In this document: piece after piece, positions 44,020-52,809 of the stretch
Layout of the letters: the number at the start of each line of letters is the position of its first letter
Numbering within the stretch: the first letter of the stretch is position 1
DNA from: Verrucomicrobiota bacterium
GTDB lineage: Bacteria > Verrucomicrobiota > Verrucomicrobiia > Chthoniobacterales > Xiphinematobacteraceae
Assembly: GCA_023269545.1 (NCBI GenBank)
Contig: JAHFTB010000014.1
Span: 1-53,716 of the forward strand
Direction: 5' to 3'
DNA: 53,716 nt
Notes under the pieces: model-generated
Database searches by the model: none
Seen by the model: only the letters and a program-made list of their open reading frames with translations
Told to the model about the DNA's origin: nothing
Translations under genes and position numbers: made by a program

Positions 44020-45048
44020 ATGGAATATAGGTATCTCGGCGCGTCTGGCTTCAAAGTTCCTGTGTTGAGTTTTGGGACCGCGACTTTCGGAGGAAAAGGT
44101 GATATATTTAAGGAATGGGGAAACACAGAAGTTTCAGGAGCACGCAAACTAGTGGATATTTGCCTTGATGCTGGTGTCACGATGTTTGACTCAGCTGATA
44201 TCTATTCGATGGGTGCTGCCGAATCTATTTTAGGCGAGGCGATTAAAGGTCGGCGCGACAAAGTGATTCTCTCGACCAAAGCAACTTTCCGTTTTGACGA
44301 TGGACCTAATAGTGTCGGTTCATCGCGGTTTCACTTAATTCGTTCGGTTGAAAATTCGCTCACCCGATTAGGAACAGATTACATCGATCTTTTTCAACTA
44401 CACGCTTTCGACGCCAAAACTCCTATTGTTGAAGTGCTCTCGACTCTTGAGACTCTCATACAAGCAGGAAAAATTCGCTATACCGGAATTTCAAATTTTT
44501 CTGGTTGGCATTTGATGAAATCATTAGCAATCGCTGATCAGTATGGTTATTCCCGTTATGTTGCCAACCAGACCTATTACTCACTCATTGGCCGTGATTA
44601 TGAATCCGAATTAATGCCATTAGGCTTGGATCAAGGTGTCGGTGCCGTAGTATGGAGTCCGCTGGGATGGGGACGCCTGACAGGTAAGATTCGGCGTGGA
44701 CAACCCTTACCGGAAAAAAGTCGATTACACAGAGGCGGAGATATTGGACCTCAAGTCAGCGACGAGTATCTTTACCGAGTAGTGGATGTATTGGACGAAA
44801 TTGCAAAAGAAACAGGAAAAACAGTGCCTCAAATTGCATTGAATTGGTTATTACAACGTCCCACTGTTTCCACCCTCATTATCGGTGCACGAGATGAAGT
44901 ACAACTGATGCAAAATCTCGGTGCAATCGGATGGAATCTTACTAAGGAGCAAGTTGCCAAACTTGATATGGCCAGCGCAGTGATACCCTCATATCCTTAT
45001 TGGCATCAAACCGAAGGATTAAGAGAACGCAATCCCCCTCCAGTCTAA
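44020..45048 (+). CDS. Aldo/keto reductase
   Basis: A 342-residue NADP(H)-dependent oxidoreductase of the aldo/keto reductase barrel. The catalytic tetrad is visible: Asp57 and Tyr62 (FDSADIYSMG), Lys87 (LSTKA) and His128 (QLHAFD). Other family features are RLGTDYIDLF, IRYTGISNFSGWH, VVWSPLGWGRLTG and the cofactor motif TLIIGARDEVQLMQN. It resembles the AKR11/YajO-like group that reduces aldehydes and ketones; the substrate is unknown. It stands alone with an AT-rich leader. Confidence 0.93.
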   Translation: MEYRYLGASGFKVPVLSFGTATFGGKGDIFKEWGNTEVSGARKLVDICLDAGVTMFDSADIYSMGAAESILGEAIKGRRDKVILSTKATFRFDDGPNSVGSSRFHLIRSVENSLTRLGTDYIDLFQLHAFDAKTPIVEVLSTLETLIQAGKIRYTGISNFSGWHLMKSLAIADQYGYSRYVANQTYYSLIGRDYESELMPLGLDQGVGAVVWSPLGWGRLTGKIRRGQPLPEKSRLHRGGDIGPQVSDEYLYRVVDVLDEIAKETGKTVPQIALNWLLQRPTVSTLIIGARDEVQLMQNLGAIGWNLTKEQVAKLDMASAVIPSYPYWHQTEGLRERNPPPV

Positions 45049-45188
45049 TTCAGTTCGCGTAGTGGGTGGTTGATAGTTTGCGATTCTTCGTTGGCAAGCA
45101 ATATAGCGGAATTCCGCTATATTTCATCAGAACTATTCACTGCTCACCATCCGGTTTCCGCGAACTAAGAACCACCCACTTCTACAAA
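45049..45188. repeat. Spacer bounded by inverted GTGGGTGGTT words, with a perfect 24-bp palindrome
   Basis: AGTGGGTGGTT (45061) faces AACCACCCACT (about 45171). In the middle, AATATAGCGGAA/TTCCGCTATATT (45100-45123) is a perfect palindrome equal to the two outer ends of MITE-C joined without its interior. Confidence 0.65.
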
Positions 45189-45665
45189 CTAAAAAGCCTT
45201 TGGCGGCCCCAGTATCTCTCGCAAAATGATGGCTCTCCGAAGTGACTGCGGTTCTCGGAGGGAATCTCTTAACCCATAAGATATGGATGTCGCCGTTGTA
45301 ACTTCCTGCGTCCGTTTCTTGACTCTTACAGTGGGTTTTGAGGGTGCGACTTGTTTTGCCGATCTCGGCGTGGACAACGGAGGGGGAGGAAGACGTAAAG
45401 GCGGCTTTACAGGCTTCGGAACGCGTTGGACAACCACCGGAGGAGGAAGAGCAGCATCTACCGGTAAACCCAATGCTTCCATCAGCTTTCGCATGGCTTC
45501 TTCCGGATGTTTCTCCTGCGAATCGCGAGAGAGAGGTTGCGAATCTTCTTTGTCTTCCTCAGTATCCTTAGGACGTTGAAACCATTTTAACGCAGCAAAC
45601 ACCAAAAGAAAAAAAGCCAGCGGCAGAATTTGCTCAATTCCACTGGCTAAAAGAGGTATCGGCAT
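45189..45665 (-). CDS. Proline-rich single-pass membrane protein, third gene of the nfeD-floA operon
   Basis: A 158-residue protein: one N-terminal membrane helix (LPLAFFLLVFAALKWF), a charged stretch, a Pro/Arg/Lys-rich linker (LPPPVVVQRVPKPVKPPLRLP) and a conserved-looking end SLREPQSLRRAIILREILGPPKAF. The LRxAIIL-x-E-I-LGPP ending is typical of small proteins found after floA in PVC bacteria; its function is not known. It starts 26 bases after floA. Confidence 0.72.
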   Translation of the reverse strand: MPIPLLASGIEQILPLAFFLLVFAALKWFQRPKDTEEDKEDSQPLSRDSQEKHPEEAMRKLMEALGLPVDAALPPPVVVQRVPKPVKPPLRLPPPPLSTPRSAKQVAPSKPTVRVKKRTQEVTTATSISYGLRDSLREPQSLRRAIILREILGPPKAF

Positions 45666-45670
45666 AAGTG

Positions 45671-45713
45671 AATTGCTCTCAGGTAGAGGTATTAATTGCT
45701 CTCAGGTAGAGGT
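45671..45713. repeat. 20-bp direct duplication at the floA 3' end
   Basis: AATTGCTCTCAGGTAGAGGT occurs at 45671-45690 and 45694-45713, identical. The second copy codes the end of floA (PLPESN and stop). Confidence 0.85.
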
Positions 45714-46711
45714 CCCCCTGCAATACTTTCGCGCATCTGAGTATCTGATTGTACATTTTTCATACGTAAATAATCAAAAACGCCCAGATTACCGTTGCGG
45801 AAAGCTTCCGCTATAGCTTGAGGGACTTGCGCTTCGGCCTCAACGACTTTAGCTCGCATTTCCTGCGTCTTCGCTTTCATTTCTTGTTCTGAAGCGACTG
45901 CCGCAGCCCGACGCATTTCCGCTTTTGCTTGAGCAACCAATTTATCTGCCTCCGCTTGTTCTGCCTGCAATTTGGCTCCCACATTTTCGCCAATATCCAC
46001 ATCTGCGATATCGACAGACAAAATTTCGAATGCAGTTCCACTGTCCAACCCTTTTTGTAATACCACCTTGGAAATGCGATCCGGGTTTTCCAAAACGTCT
46101 TTATAAGAAAGTGCTGAACCAATCGCAGTCACAATACCCTCACCCACCCGCGCAATAATAGTTTCTTCTGTGGCACCTCCCACAAAACGGTCCAGATTGG
46201 AACGTACAGTGACGCGGGCCCGAACTTTGACACCAATTCCATCCCGAGCTACAGCATCAATGGTCACTCTTCCTTTAGAGGGATCGGGACAATCGATCAC
46301 CTTCGGGTTAATGCTGGTACGCACAGCCTCCAACGCTGTTTTACTAGTCCCTTTGATAGCAAGATCGATGGCGCAGGCGCGGTTAAAATCCAAAGTAATG
46401 CCCGCCTTGTCGGCAGCAATGAGAGCAAGTATGACATGGCTGACATTCCCTCCGGCAAGATAATGAGCTTCCAGAAGGTCGGTATCCGCCACCAATCCCG
46501 CTTTAACTGCCGTGATACGATTGTCTACGATAAGGCCCACCGGCACACGGCGGAGTCTCATACCAATCAATTTGGAAAAAGGAACTGAGGCATCCGCAAT
46601 CTTAGCGCGTAACCAAACACCAAAAAAGTTAGTCAGTATCAGACCAAATACGAGTGTCAAAACAATGGCGATAATCAGCAGGGCGAGGGAAAAATACGGG
46701 AGAACGTTCAT
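45692..46711 (-). CDS. floA: Flotillin-like protein FloA (SPFH family)
   Basis: A 339-residue member of the UPF0365/YqfA family. One N-terminal membrane helix ([22 protein letters not shown]), an SPFH core ([28 protein letters not shown] and on) and a long Ala/Glu coiled coil ([23 protein letters not shown]). FloA organises ordered membrane microdomains and influences cell-envelope processes. It couples to nfeD by an ATGA overlap, the standard pairing. Confidence 0.93.
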   Translation of the reverse strand: MNVLPYFSLALLIIAIVLTLVFGLILTNFFGVWLRAKIADASVPFSKLIGMRLRRVPVGLIVDNRITAVKAGLVADTDLLEAHYLAGGNVSHVILALIAADKAGITLDFNRACAIDLAIKGTSKTALEAVRTSINPKVIDCPDPSKGRVTIDAVARDGIGVKVRARVTVRSNLDRFVGGATEETIIARVGEGIVTAIGSALSYKDVLENPDRISKVVLQKGLDSGTAFEILSVDIADVDIGENVGAKLQAEQAEADKLVAQAKAEMRRAAAVASEQEMKAKTQEMRAKVVEAEAQVPQAIAEAFRNGNLGVFDYLRMKNVQSDTQMRESIAGGPLPESN

Positions 46712-47202
46712 AATGGTGGATGTGCAGACTTGGCAATCTCGTCGGGATGCAGGACTCGTACAACTAATTTCTGCCCTTCTTCCAAAATTACTATCACAGG
46801 TGTGTTTGGCTCAATAAATGAGCCATCCGTGATCACATCTCTTCGTTGTCCTTCAATGAGAGCAACTCCTGCGGGACGCAGCATGGAAAGTGCCACTCCT
46901 TGAGTTCCTACCATGCGGCGTGTCGCCCTCAAAGGCGAAGGAAGGGATACACGATTGGAAATTCGTTTACCCATTGTGGTCCGAGGAAATATTTTCAACC
47001 AAAGGAGTAAGCCAAGTGAATAGAAAATTCCTATAATGGCCAAAATCCAAGTGCCTGTCAGGGGTCCGTATATGATATAACCGATGCAGATGGCCGTAAA
47101 GAGCGCTAGAAATCCTAATGTACCTAAGACTAGGCCCGGAATAAACACTTCGCCCATCATCAGTAAAAATCCAATCAAGGCGAAGGTAAAAACTATTTGC
47201 AT
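46708..47202 (-). CDS. NfeD-family membrane protein
   Basis: A 164-residue NfeD1b-type protein: four membrane helices in the first 90 residues (starting [23 protein letters not shown]), then an OB-fold domain ([27 protein letters not shown] and [10 protein letters not shown]). NfeD proteins pair with SPFH proteins. An upstream frame (47238) would add 12 residues reading into the REP-A element; the ATG at 47202 has an AGAGG ribosome-binding site seven bases upstream and suits the family, so I choose it. Confidence 0.87.
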   Translation of the reverse strand: MQIVFTFALIGFLLMMGEVFIPGLVLGTLGFLALFTAICIGYIIYGPLTGTWILAIIGIFYSLGLLLWLKIFPRTTMGKRISNRVSLPSPLRATRRMVGTQGVALSMLRPAGVALIEGQRRDVITDGSFIEPNTPVIVILEEGQKLVVRVLHPDEIAKSAHPPL

Positions 47203-47225
47203 AGAACCTCTTGTAATTATGTAAG

Positions 47226-47304
47226 TGATGTTACGCAAAAAAGGAAACCTTGTAGGCTAAAATGGTTTTTTTGCTCCCAGAGCTTCTAAAAATGCGTAAC
47301 GTCA
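47226..47304 (-). repeat. 80-bp palindrome-ended element (REP-A), copy 4, inverted
   Basis: Plus strand reads TGATGTTACGCA at the start and TGCGTAACGTCA at the end; near-identical to copy 5 but reversed. It lies directly upstream of nfeD. Confidence 0.85.
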
Positions 47305-47391
47305 GTTATGTAAACCTCCCGAAGCTACAGAAATACGAGTTTCCCCACCAAACACGGCGTCTATGGCTTGCTTCAGACTTCCAACGGGATT

Positions 47392-48207
47392 TTATCGTTC
47401 CTCCGAATCAATCGTTCGTTGTCCGGTCAGCCACTCTTGCACATTTCCACTAATGTGCAGAACTTTCTTTTTAGTCTTTGTTGCTATATCCTCAGTAATT
47501 TTAGTGGTCTTCTCCACTGATTTTTTGGTTGAATTGACAATATGCGTGGCGGTCTGGTCCGCATGCCCCATTAACCCTCCCTGTTGCACCCATTCGCTTT
47601 TCTTCTGGGAAGAAGAGGAACGGGCATCAGGATCCAATTTCAAAGGTTGTACAATTCTGCCCGTGTCTGCGGAGACCAGGATATTCCCTACCGGTGCGCC
47701 CGTATAGTCAGAAAGACGGATCTGCCACAGGGCTCCTCTATCTCCCCTGGTAAGTTTGTAATCCAGCCAATGAAATCCGACTTTTGCTTCTACGGCCTGG
47801 CTATTGGCAATTCGAAATGCATCATCCGAATTCAGTTTTAGATTGTCAGTATTGAGCACAGGCATAGTACCGACACCTCCATATTCAGCCATCGGCGTTC
47901 GGTCCGAGATAATTTTTTTCTGAGAAACGATCATTTCTCGGATTCCGGATCGGGAGCTGGGATCGTTCAGTAAAATCATCCAATTATCCGGATCGGGGCC
48001 GCCACGCTCTCCACGAATCTCACAGATCGCCTGCGTGATGCCGGGGCCTTTTTCCTGTTTCAACACTTGAACTGCATCAAAGGCCGTATCCCCAAACGCT
48101 ATGCCCATCGTTACTCCCAGAAACAGGCATAAAAGCACTGTTCTCACTCCACAAAGTATGGGTGGTCCACATTTTGTCCTACAAATCGCAATTTTTAATG
48201 AGTTCAT
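47392..48207 (-). CDS. Secreted PepSY-like protein
   Basis: A 271-residue protein with an N-terminal signal peptide (VRTVLLCLFLGVTMGIAFG) and a soluble region. The middle segment (LNSDDAFRIANSQAVEAK through GALWQIRLSDYTGAPVGNILVSADTGRIV) has the PepSY-type pattern of a helix followed by strands ending in D-x-x-TG-x-I. A Lys/Thr-rich helix follows (STKKSVEKTTKITEDIATKTKKK). I start at 48207 (MNSLKIAICRT); the open frame further upstream passes through a MITE and is not credible. Function unknown. Confidence 0.6.
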   Translation of the reverse strand: MNSLKIAICRTKCGPPILCGVRTVLLCLFLGVTMGIAFGDTAFDAVQVLKQEKGPGITQAICEIRGERGGPDPDNWMILLNDPSSRSGIREMIVSQKKIISDRTPMAEYGGVGTMPVLNTDNLKLNSDDAFRIANSQAVEAKVGFHWLDYKLTRGDRGALWQIRLSDYTGAPVGNILVSADTGRIVQPLKLDPDARSSSSQKKSEWVQQGGLMGHADQTATHIVNSTKKSVEKTTKITEDIATKTKKKVLHISGNVQEWLTGQRTIDSEER

Positions 48208-48244
48208 ATGTCGTGACTCGGTGAAATAGAAAATCTCGCGAGTA

Positions 48245-48428
48245 TATAGCGGAATTCCTTTAAAATGAGAACGAATGTGCCTGGAATTTTTGATTCCAGC
48301 GAGGCGCAAAATGGAGGCCATATCCGAAGATGCGGGCTCCTTTTTGTAACAAAGCTGAGAGTGATGTAACAAAGCTGGGAGTGAAAATAACGGCGCAGTC
48401 GTTCTCATTTTAAAGGAATTCCGCTATA
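48245..48428. mobile_element. Complete MITE-like element with 30-bp perfect terminal inverted repeats (MITE-C)
   Basis: 184 bases. Left end 48245-48274 starts TATAGCGGAATTCC; right end 48399-48428 is its exact reverse complement over 30 bases. Inside are a hairpin CTGGAATTTTTGATTCCAG and a duplicated TGTAACAAAGCTG. No coding capacity. Ends are consistent with a TA target duplication, as for IS630/mariner-type elements. Confidence 0.85.
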
Positions 48429-48481
48429 GTTTGCCAACACAAAATTTACACCAGCAAATGGCTTTTTGGCAACGTAGTTAC

Positions 48482-51400
48482 CTAAAAATTGAAATTGACC
48501 CCCACAAGAGCGCCGTGAGAGATCATTTGTCCACCGCCAAACTGAGGGTTATAGTAGATATAGGTACCAAATCGGGAGGCTATTTGAGCGGTAATGCCGG
48601 CAACCCCGAAAGCATTATTGCGTGCAGCGGTTGGACTATAGAAATAAAATGGCGATCCCACTCTGTTTGCAAAATTCGTGCCGATTCTCTGTCCGTAGTT
48701 AAGAAATTCATGCTGCCAGGAAAGGCCAACCGTAGGGAGAATTTGGTAATTGGGAGCAATTTCCCACAGATAAGAAATGTTGCCTCCAAGGGTATATACC
48801 AACGAACTAGGGTTTTGGCCATCCACTCGCACATTTAAGTTTCTTTTTCCGGATTCGGTGAACGCAGAAATTCCTAAGTAAGTATACTGAATGGAATTAT
48901 TAGCACCAAAGATCCAGGAGCCTAACCGATACTCATAACCAGCACCCAGCAGAGAATCTAACTCTCCTGCAAAGGGATGACTGCGCGCATTCCAGCGATA
49001 ACCTTTCACATCTATCGCGCGCCTCATATCAAGAAAATTAGCACCACCTCCCACTATGCTATCCAGATAAAACCCTTTCCATTGTGCGGTTCCATATAAG
49101 CCGAACTTCACCCCATTACTTCGCAGCAGAGATCCATCGGAATACCAGGATTTAAATCCCTGATAGCCCGTATAAATTCCGACATTAGCGTACTCATTGA
49201 TGCGGTAATCAGCTCCCACGCTAAACAAACCCGCGATAGAGTTGATCTTTGGCAAATCGCAGACGTTATTAATCCGCGAAAATACTCCCGAAGAAGATGC
49301 GAAGATATCCCAGAGATCCGTTTCAGTCGCATGTGCCACCATCTGCTTATCCTGATACCTCTCTCGCTTACTGAACTGTTCCGCCATCGGTTCCTGAGTA
49401 AGGCCCTGGAGGGTCATTGCGCCCACACCTGATCGTATGGCCACAAGTCGAGTGGTAAGCTGGCCGTATTGGGTATTCGTAATATTAAATATGATGTCTT
49501 TAATATTAGCGGACATTCTAGAAGCTAATTCCTCAAGAGATGGGAGTAGAGGTATGACGGGCATACCTGGAATTGCTAAAAGAGATAATCGAACATCGCT
49601 AGGATCGTAAAAAACCTCTAATGTGAAGCCTGGAGGAGCATCTAGTAAACTGAATGTTCCACTGACGACTCCCCCGGTGATCAGGATAATAAATGTATCG
49701 CTAGGACTAGGAACAAATCCTTCAAGGAGTACCACCTGCAGAGTTCCGTTCAGTGAGGCGTTCCCTCCTACTCTTACCAGATCAAAGCGAGTGGGGCTAG
49801 CAATTTCGATGAGTAGTTTTCCACTGGAATTCTGCATATAATTTCCCCCGATGGTAATGGTACCGAATCCATTATTTCCAGGGCTCAGTAATCCGGAATT
49901 GAGCATATTGCCTGCCAGGATTCCGATGCCACTTAAGATTCCATTGGGGTTAATAAGGACATTGGCACTGGCTAACTGCGCATTTACGGAGAGCTCTCCT
50001 GCTTGAATAATGGTAGAACCCGTATAGGTTTGATCGGTGTTGAAATTTACTTTCCCACCCAGACTATTGATCGTCACATTTCCTGTATTAGAAATTGTTC
50101 CATTAAACGTGCCTGTACTGCCAGACTGGGAAAATACCAGATCGGAACTATTGTCAATTGCCCCATGGAGTGAGGAGGTGGTGCCAATCAATGTGCCAGA
50201 GTTAATTAGGGTGCCACCAGAATAAGCATTCGTTCCAGTTAATGTGGTTGCTCCTGTGCCTGCTTGGGTGAGCGTGCCACTACCGGTAATGACCACTGGT
50301 ACTGTGGTGGAGGTAGAAAAGTTAAATATTAAGTTCGAATTATCTACTATAGGACCCGTCCCAAGAGAGCCAATGGATCCTCCATTTCCTATTTGCAGCG
50401 CTCCCGAGCTAATAGTGGTGGTACCGGTGTAGGTATTATTGCTGATAAATACTGTTGTTCCACTTCCAGCCTGAATCACCCATCCGGTTCCCGAAATGGT
50501 ACCGGTAAATGTAAGGAGATCCGAGCGGTTAAAAACCAGAGTTCCGTTGTTTGCCACATTACTCACGATCGAACCTGTAATTCCCCCATTGCCAAGCTGT
50601 AAGGTTGTATCCGAGGCGATCGTTGTATCACCGGTATAGGTGTTATTAGCTGTATATGCAAGAGTTCCGGAACCTATTATGGTCAAGCCGCCAGCACCAC
50701 TTATCTCTGATGAAGCTGCAATTTGAAATCTGTTGGTATCAATTATACCCCCATTGGTGATCAAGTTACCCGAGGAAAATCCTGATATAAAATTAGGATT
50801 ATTCGACTTAGCCTGTAGCGTACCTCCATTAAATATAAAAGTTTCATTTGGTTGAAAAGCGGCAACGGAATTTGTTGAAAGGATTCCACCATTTAATGAC
50901 AAGGTGCCGCTACACACACCTACACTACCAAAAGCAACAAAATTAGCATTTACCAATCCACTATCAATTGTTAATGACCCTGTTCCTGAAACAAAGGCAT
51001 TACCGCCCACATAGAAACTATTTAGATTAAGTGTTCCACCATTCACCGTCATAGTTCCTAGCCCACCACTACCAATATAAAAAACAGCAGCAGCTGACAT
51101 TTGACCGCTGCTAACTGTTAATGTAGCAGTGCCGGGGCCGGCACGACCACCGACATTGATATTACTAGAAACAACAACCGTTCCACTCGTCATTGTGACA
51201 TCCCCTACACCATCAGTATTACCAATTGGGAAGTTAGTGAGATTGAATACCCCACCATTAATCATCATCGATCCCGTACCCGGCGAACCCACATTGCCAC
51301 CCACAAATAAATCAATACTGATAACCGTTCCACTCGTTATCACCATATTTCCTGATCCACTTTGAACGCCGATACTCACTGTACCTGACTGATTTAAAAC

Positions 51401-51754
51401 CCCATTGTTATCGATGAGAAGAGTGCCAGGAGCGGAAGGTCCCACACCTACGTTTGTCATCCCGCTCGATAAACTACCATGAGATATCAACAACACTCCA
51501 TCAGTACCACTCATCCCAACATTCGTCACTCCACTTTGCGCCATATTTGTACTCACATCTATGACTGCAGTACCACTATTATTAATATTTGCAGTACCAG
51601 AACCGATTGGAACACCAGCACTCCAGTTTGCCGGTACGTCCCAATTGCCTGAACCCGAGTGGGTCCAACTCGTCATTTGAGCGTGAACTTTACCAAAAAA
51701 ATTCAGGCATATAAAAAGCACCGCTACAACAGAATAGAAAACATGTAAGAGCAT
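48482..51754 (-). CDS. Autotransporter with beta-helix passenger and C-terminal barrel
   Basis: A 1090-residue secreted protein. Signal peptide (VFYSVVAVLFICLNFFGKVHA), then a long passenger with many repeats of the form N-G/S-G-T-L, G-N-V, T-Y-T-G-x-T-T-I (PATR-type, for example NNTYTGDTTIASDTTLQLGNGG), and a C-terminal outer-membrane barrel from about 830, starting LWDIFASSSGVFSRINN and ending NFNF with the terminal Phe. The protein is exported by Sec and its passenger displayed outside the cell; it may be an adhesin. Barrel presence shows a Gram-negative envelope. The passenger lacks a visible protease motif. Confidence 0.88.
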   Translation of the reverse strand: MLLHVFYSVVAVLFICLNFFGKVHAQMTSWTHSGSGNWDVPANWSAGVPIGSGTANINNSGTAVIDVSTNMAQSGVTNVGMSGTDGVLLISHGSLSSGMTNVGVGPSAPGTLLIDNNGVLNQSGTVSIGVQSGSGNMVITSGTVISIDLFVGGNVGSPGTGSMMINGGVFNLTNFPIGNTDGVGDVTMTSGTVVVSSNINVGGRAGPGTATLTVSSGQMSAAAVFYIGSGGLGTMTVNGGTLNLNSFYVGGNAFVSGTGSLTIDSGLVNANFVAFGSVGVCSGTLSLNGGILSTNSVAAFQPNETFIFNGGTLQAKSNNPNFISGFSSGNLITNGGIIDTNRFQIAASSEISGAGGLTIIGSGTLAYTANNTYTGDTTIASDTTLQLGNGGITGSIVSNVANNGTLVFNRSDLLTFTGTISGTGWVIQAGSGTTVFISNNTYTGTTTISSGALQIGNGGSIGSLGTGPIVDNSNLIFNFSTSTTVPVVITGSGTLTQAGTGATTLTGTNAYSGGTLINSGTLIGTTSSLHGAIDNSSDLVFSQSGSTGTFNGTISNTGNVTINSLGGKVNFNTDQTYTGSTIIQAGELSVNAQLASANVLINPNGILSGIGILAGNMLNSGLLSPGNNGFGTITIGGNYMQNSSGKLLIEIASPTRFDLVRVGGNASLNGTLQVVLLEGFVPSPSDTFIILITGGVVSGTFSLLDAPPGFTLEVFYDPSDVRLSLLAIPGMPVIPLLPSLEELASRMSANIKDIIFNITNTQYGQLTTRLVAIRSGVGAMTLQGLTQEPMAEQFSKRERYQDKQMVAHATETDLWDIFASSSGVFSRINNVCDLPKINSIAGLFSVGADYRINEYANVGIYTGYQGFKSWYSDGSLLRSNGVKFGLYGTAQWKGFYLDSIVGGGANFLDMRRAIDVKGYRWNARSHPFAGELDSLLGAGYEYRLGSWIFGANNSIQYTYLGISAFTESGKRNLNVRVDGQNPSSLVYTLGGNISYLWEIAPNYQILPTVGLSWQHEFLNYGQRIGTNFANRVGSPFYFYSPTAARNNAFGVAGITAQIASRFGTYIYYNPQFGGGQMISHGALVGVNFNF

Positions 51755-51989
51755 GGGGGAAATCTCTTTGCATTGGGAAAATAGTGAATGGATCGGAAAA
51801 ATCCAATTATTTTATGATACAGGGTGGACGAACTGCAAAAACCGGCTTCAACCTGTAAATTTGGCTCTCTAAAAGAATTTATAAATTATTACAGATAAAG
51901 GAATTCCAAGTTGGAAGCTGGTTTTTGATCTCCTTCCCATGACAAAAGCTATTGAATGTCCCGTGGGATCTCGATAGCAAATCATTAAT

Positions 51990-52069
51990 TGACGTTACGC
52001 ACTTTGAGAAGCTCTGGGAGCAAAAAAACCATTTTAGCCTACAAGGTTTCCCTTTTTTGCGTAACATCA
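51990..52069 (+). repeat. 80-bp palindrome-ended element (REP-A), copy 5
   Basis: Begins TGACGTTACGCA and ends TGCGTAACATCA (inverted repeat 11 of 12). It ends 15 bases before the sdhC ATG, so it lies in that gene's leader. Confidence 0.87.
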
Positions 52070-52083
52070 CCCATTAAGGAAAT

Positions 52084-52809
52084 ATGTCGCTCTCGTCAGC
52101 ATCCACAAACACAACCGTCACTTCCGGTCGCACCTGGATTTGTTCTTCCATGGGACAAAAGACCATTGTCGCTCTCACTGGCATTATTTTGGTTCTTTTT
52201 CTTTTCGGCCACCTACTGGGAAATCTGACGATTTTTCTAGGCTCCGATTGGATCAATAGCTACGCACAACATCTCAAAGATTGGAGTCCGCTTCTCTGGA
52301 CCGTGCGAGTGATTCTGATAGTGGCGGTAATCCTGCACATTTATTTCACTATGCTTTTGTGGAATAGATCTGCCACGGCAACTCCGAGAAAGACTGTATT
52401 TCGCACGCATATTCAGACTTCCGTCTTCAGCCGTACCATACGGCTCAGCGGATTAGTTGTTTTTGCCTTTGTCATATTCCATCTCGCTCACTTCACGTGG
52501 GGACTGGTTCAACCGGAATACGCTCACCTGAATACGCCCCAGGGACAGCATAATGTTTTTGAGATGATGGTCTACGGTTTTCGCAATCCCTATATCGTTG
52601 GTTTCTATATGATGGGTCTTGCTCTCCTCGCTTTCCATTTGAGCCATGGCATTGGCAGTTTATTTCAAACTCTTGGCATTTCTAATCGCAGACTCCAACC
52701 TGTCTTTCACATGGCTGGCCGATGGATTGCTTGGCTCCTTTTTGCAGGCTACGTTTCTATTCCCCTCTCTGTTTTCTTTTTTGGCTTGGGCAAAGATCTT
52801 GTAAAATGA
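52084..52809 (+). CDS. sdhC: Succinate dehydrogenase cytochrome b558 subunit
   Basis: A 241-residue membrane anchor of the b558 class (one polypeptide with five helices, as in B. subtilis, Chlamydiae, Verrucomicrobiota and Bacteroidota). Helices include [53 protein letters not shown] and [19 protein letters not shown]; the histidines in these helices are the heme ligand candidates. The AAGGA four bases before the ATG is its ribosome-binding site. It couples to sdhA by ATGA. Confidence 0.92.
   Translation: MSLSSASTNTTVTSGRTWICSSMGQKTIVALTGIILVLFLFGHLLGNLTIFLGSDWINSYAQHLKDWSPLLWTVRVILIVAVILHIYFTMLLWNRSATATPRKTVFRTHIQTSVFSRTIRLSGLVVFAFVIFHLAHFTWGLVQPEYAHLNTPQGQHNVFEMMVYGFRNPYIVGFYMMGLALLAFHLSHGIGSLFQTLGISNRRLQPVFHMAGRWIAWLLFAGYVSIPLSVFFFGLGKDLVK

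Noticed and set aside
48208..48408. N-terminal extension of the PepSY-like gene through the MITE
   Set aside because: The extension translates the MITE-C ends and lacks protein character; a proper signal peptide begins after 48207.
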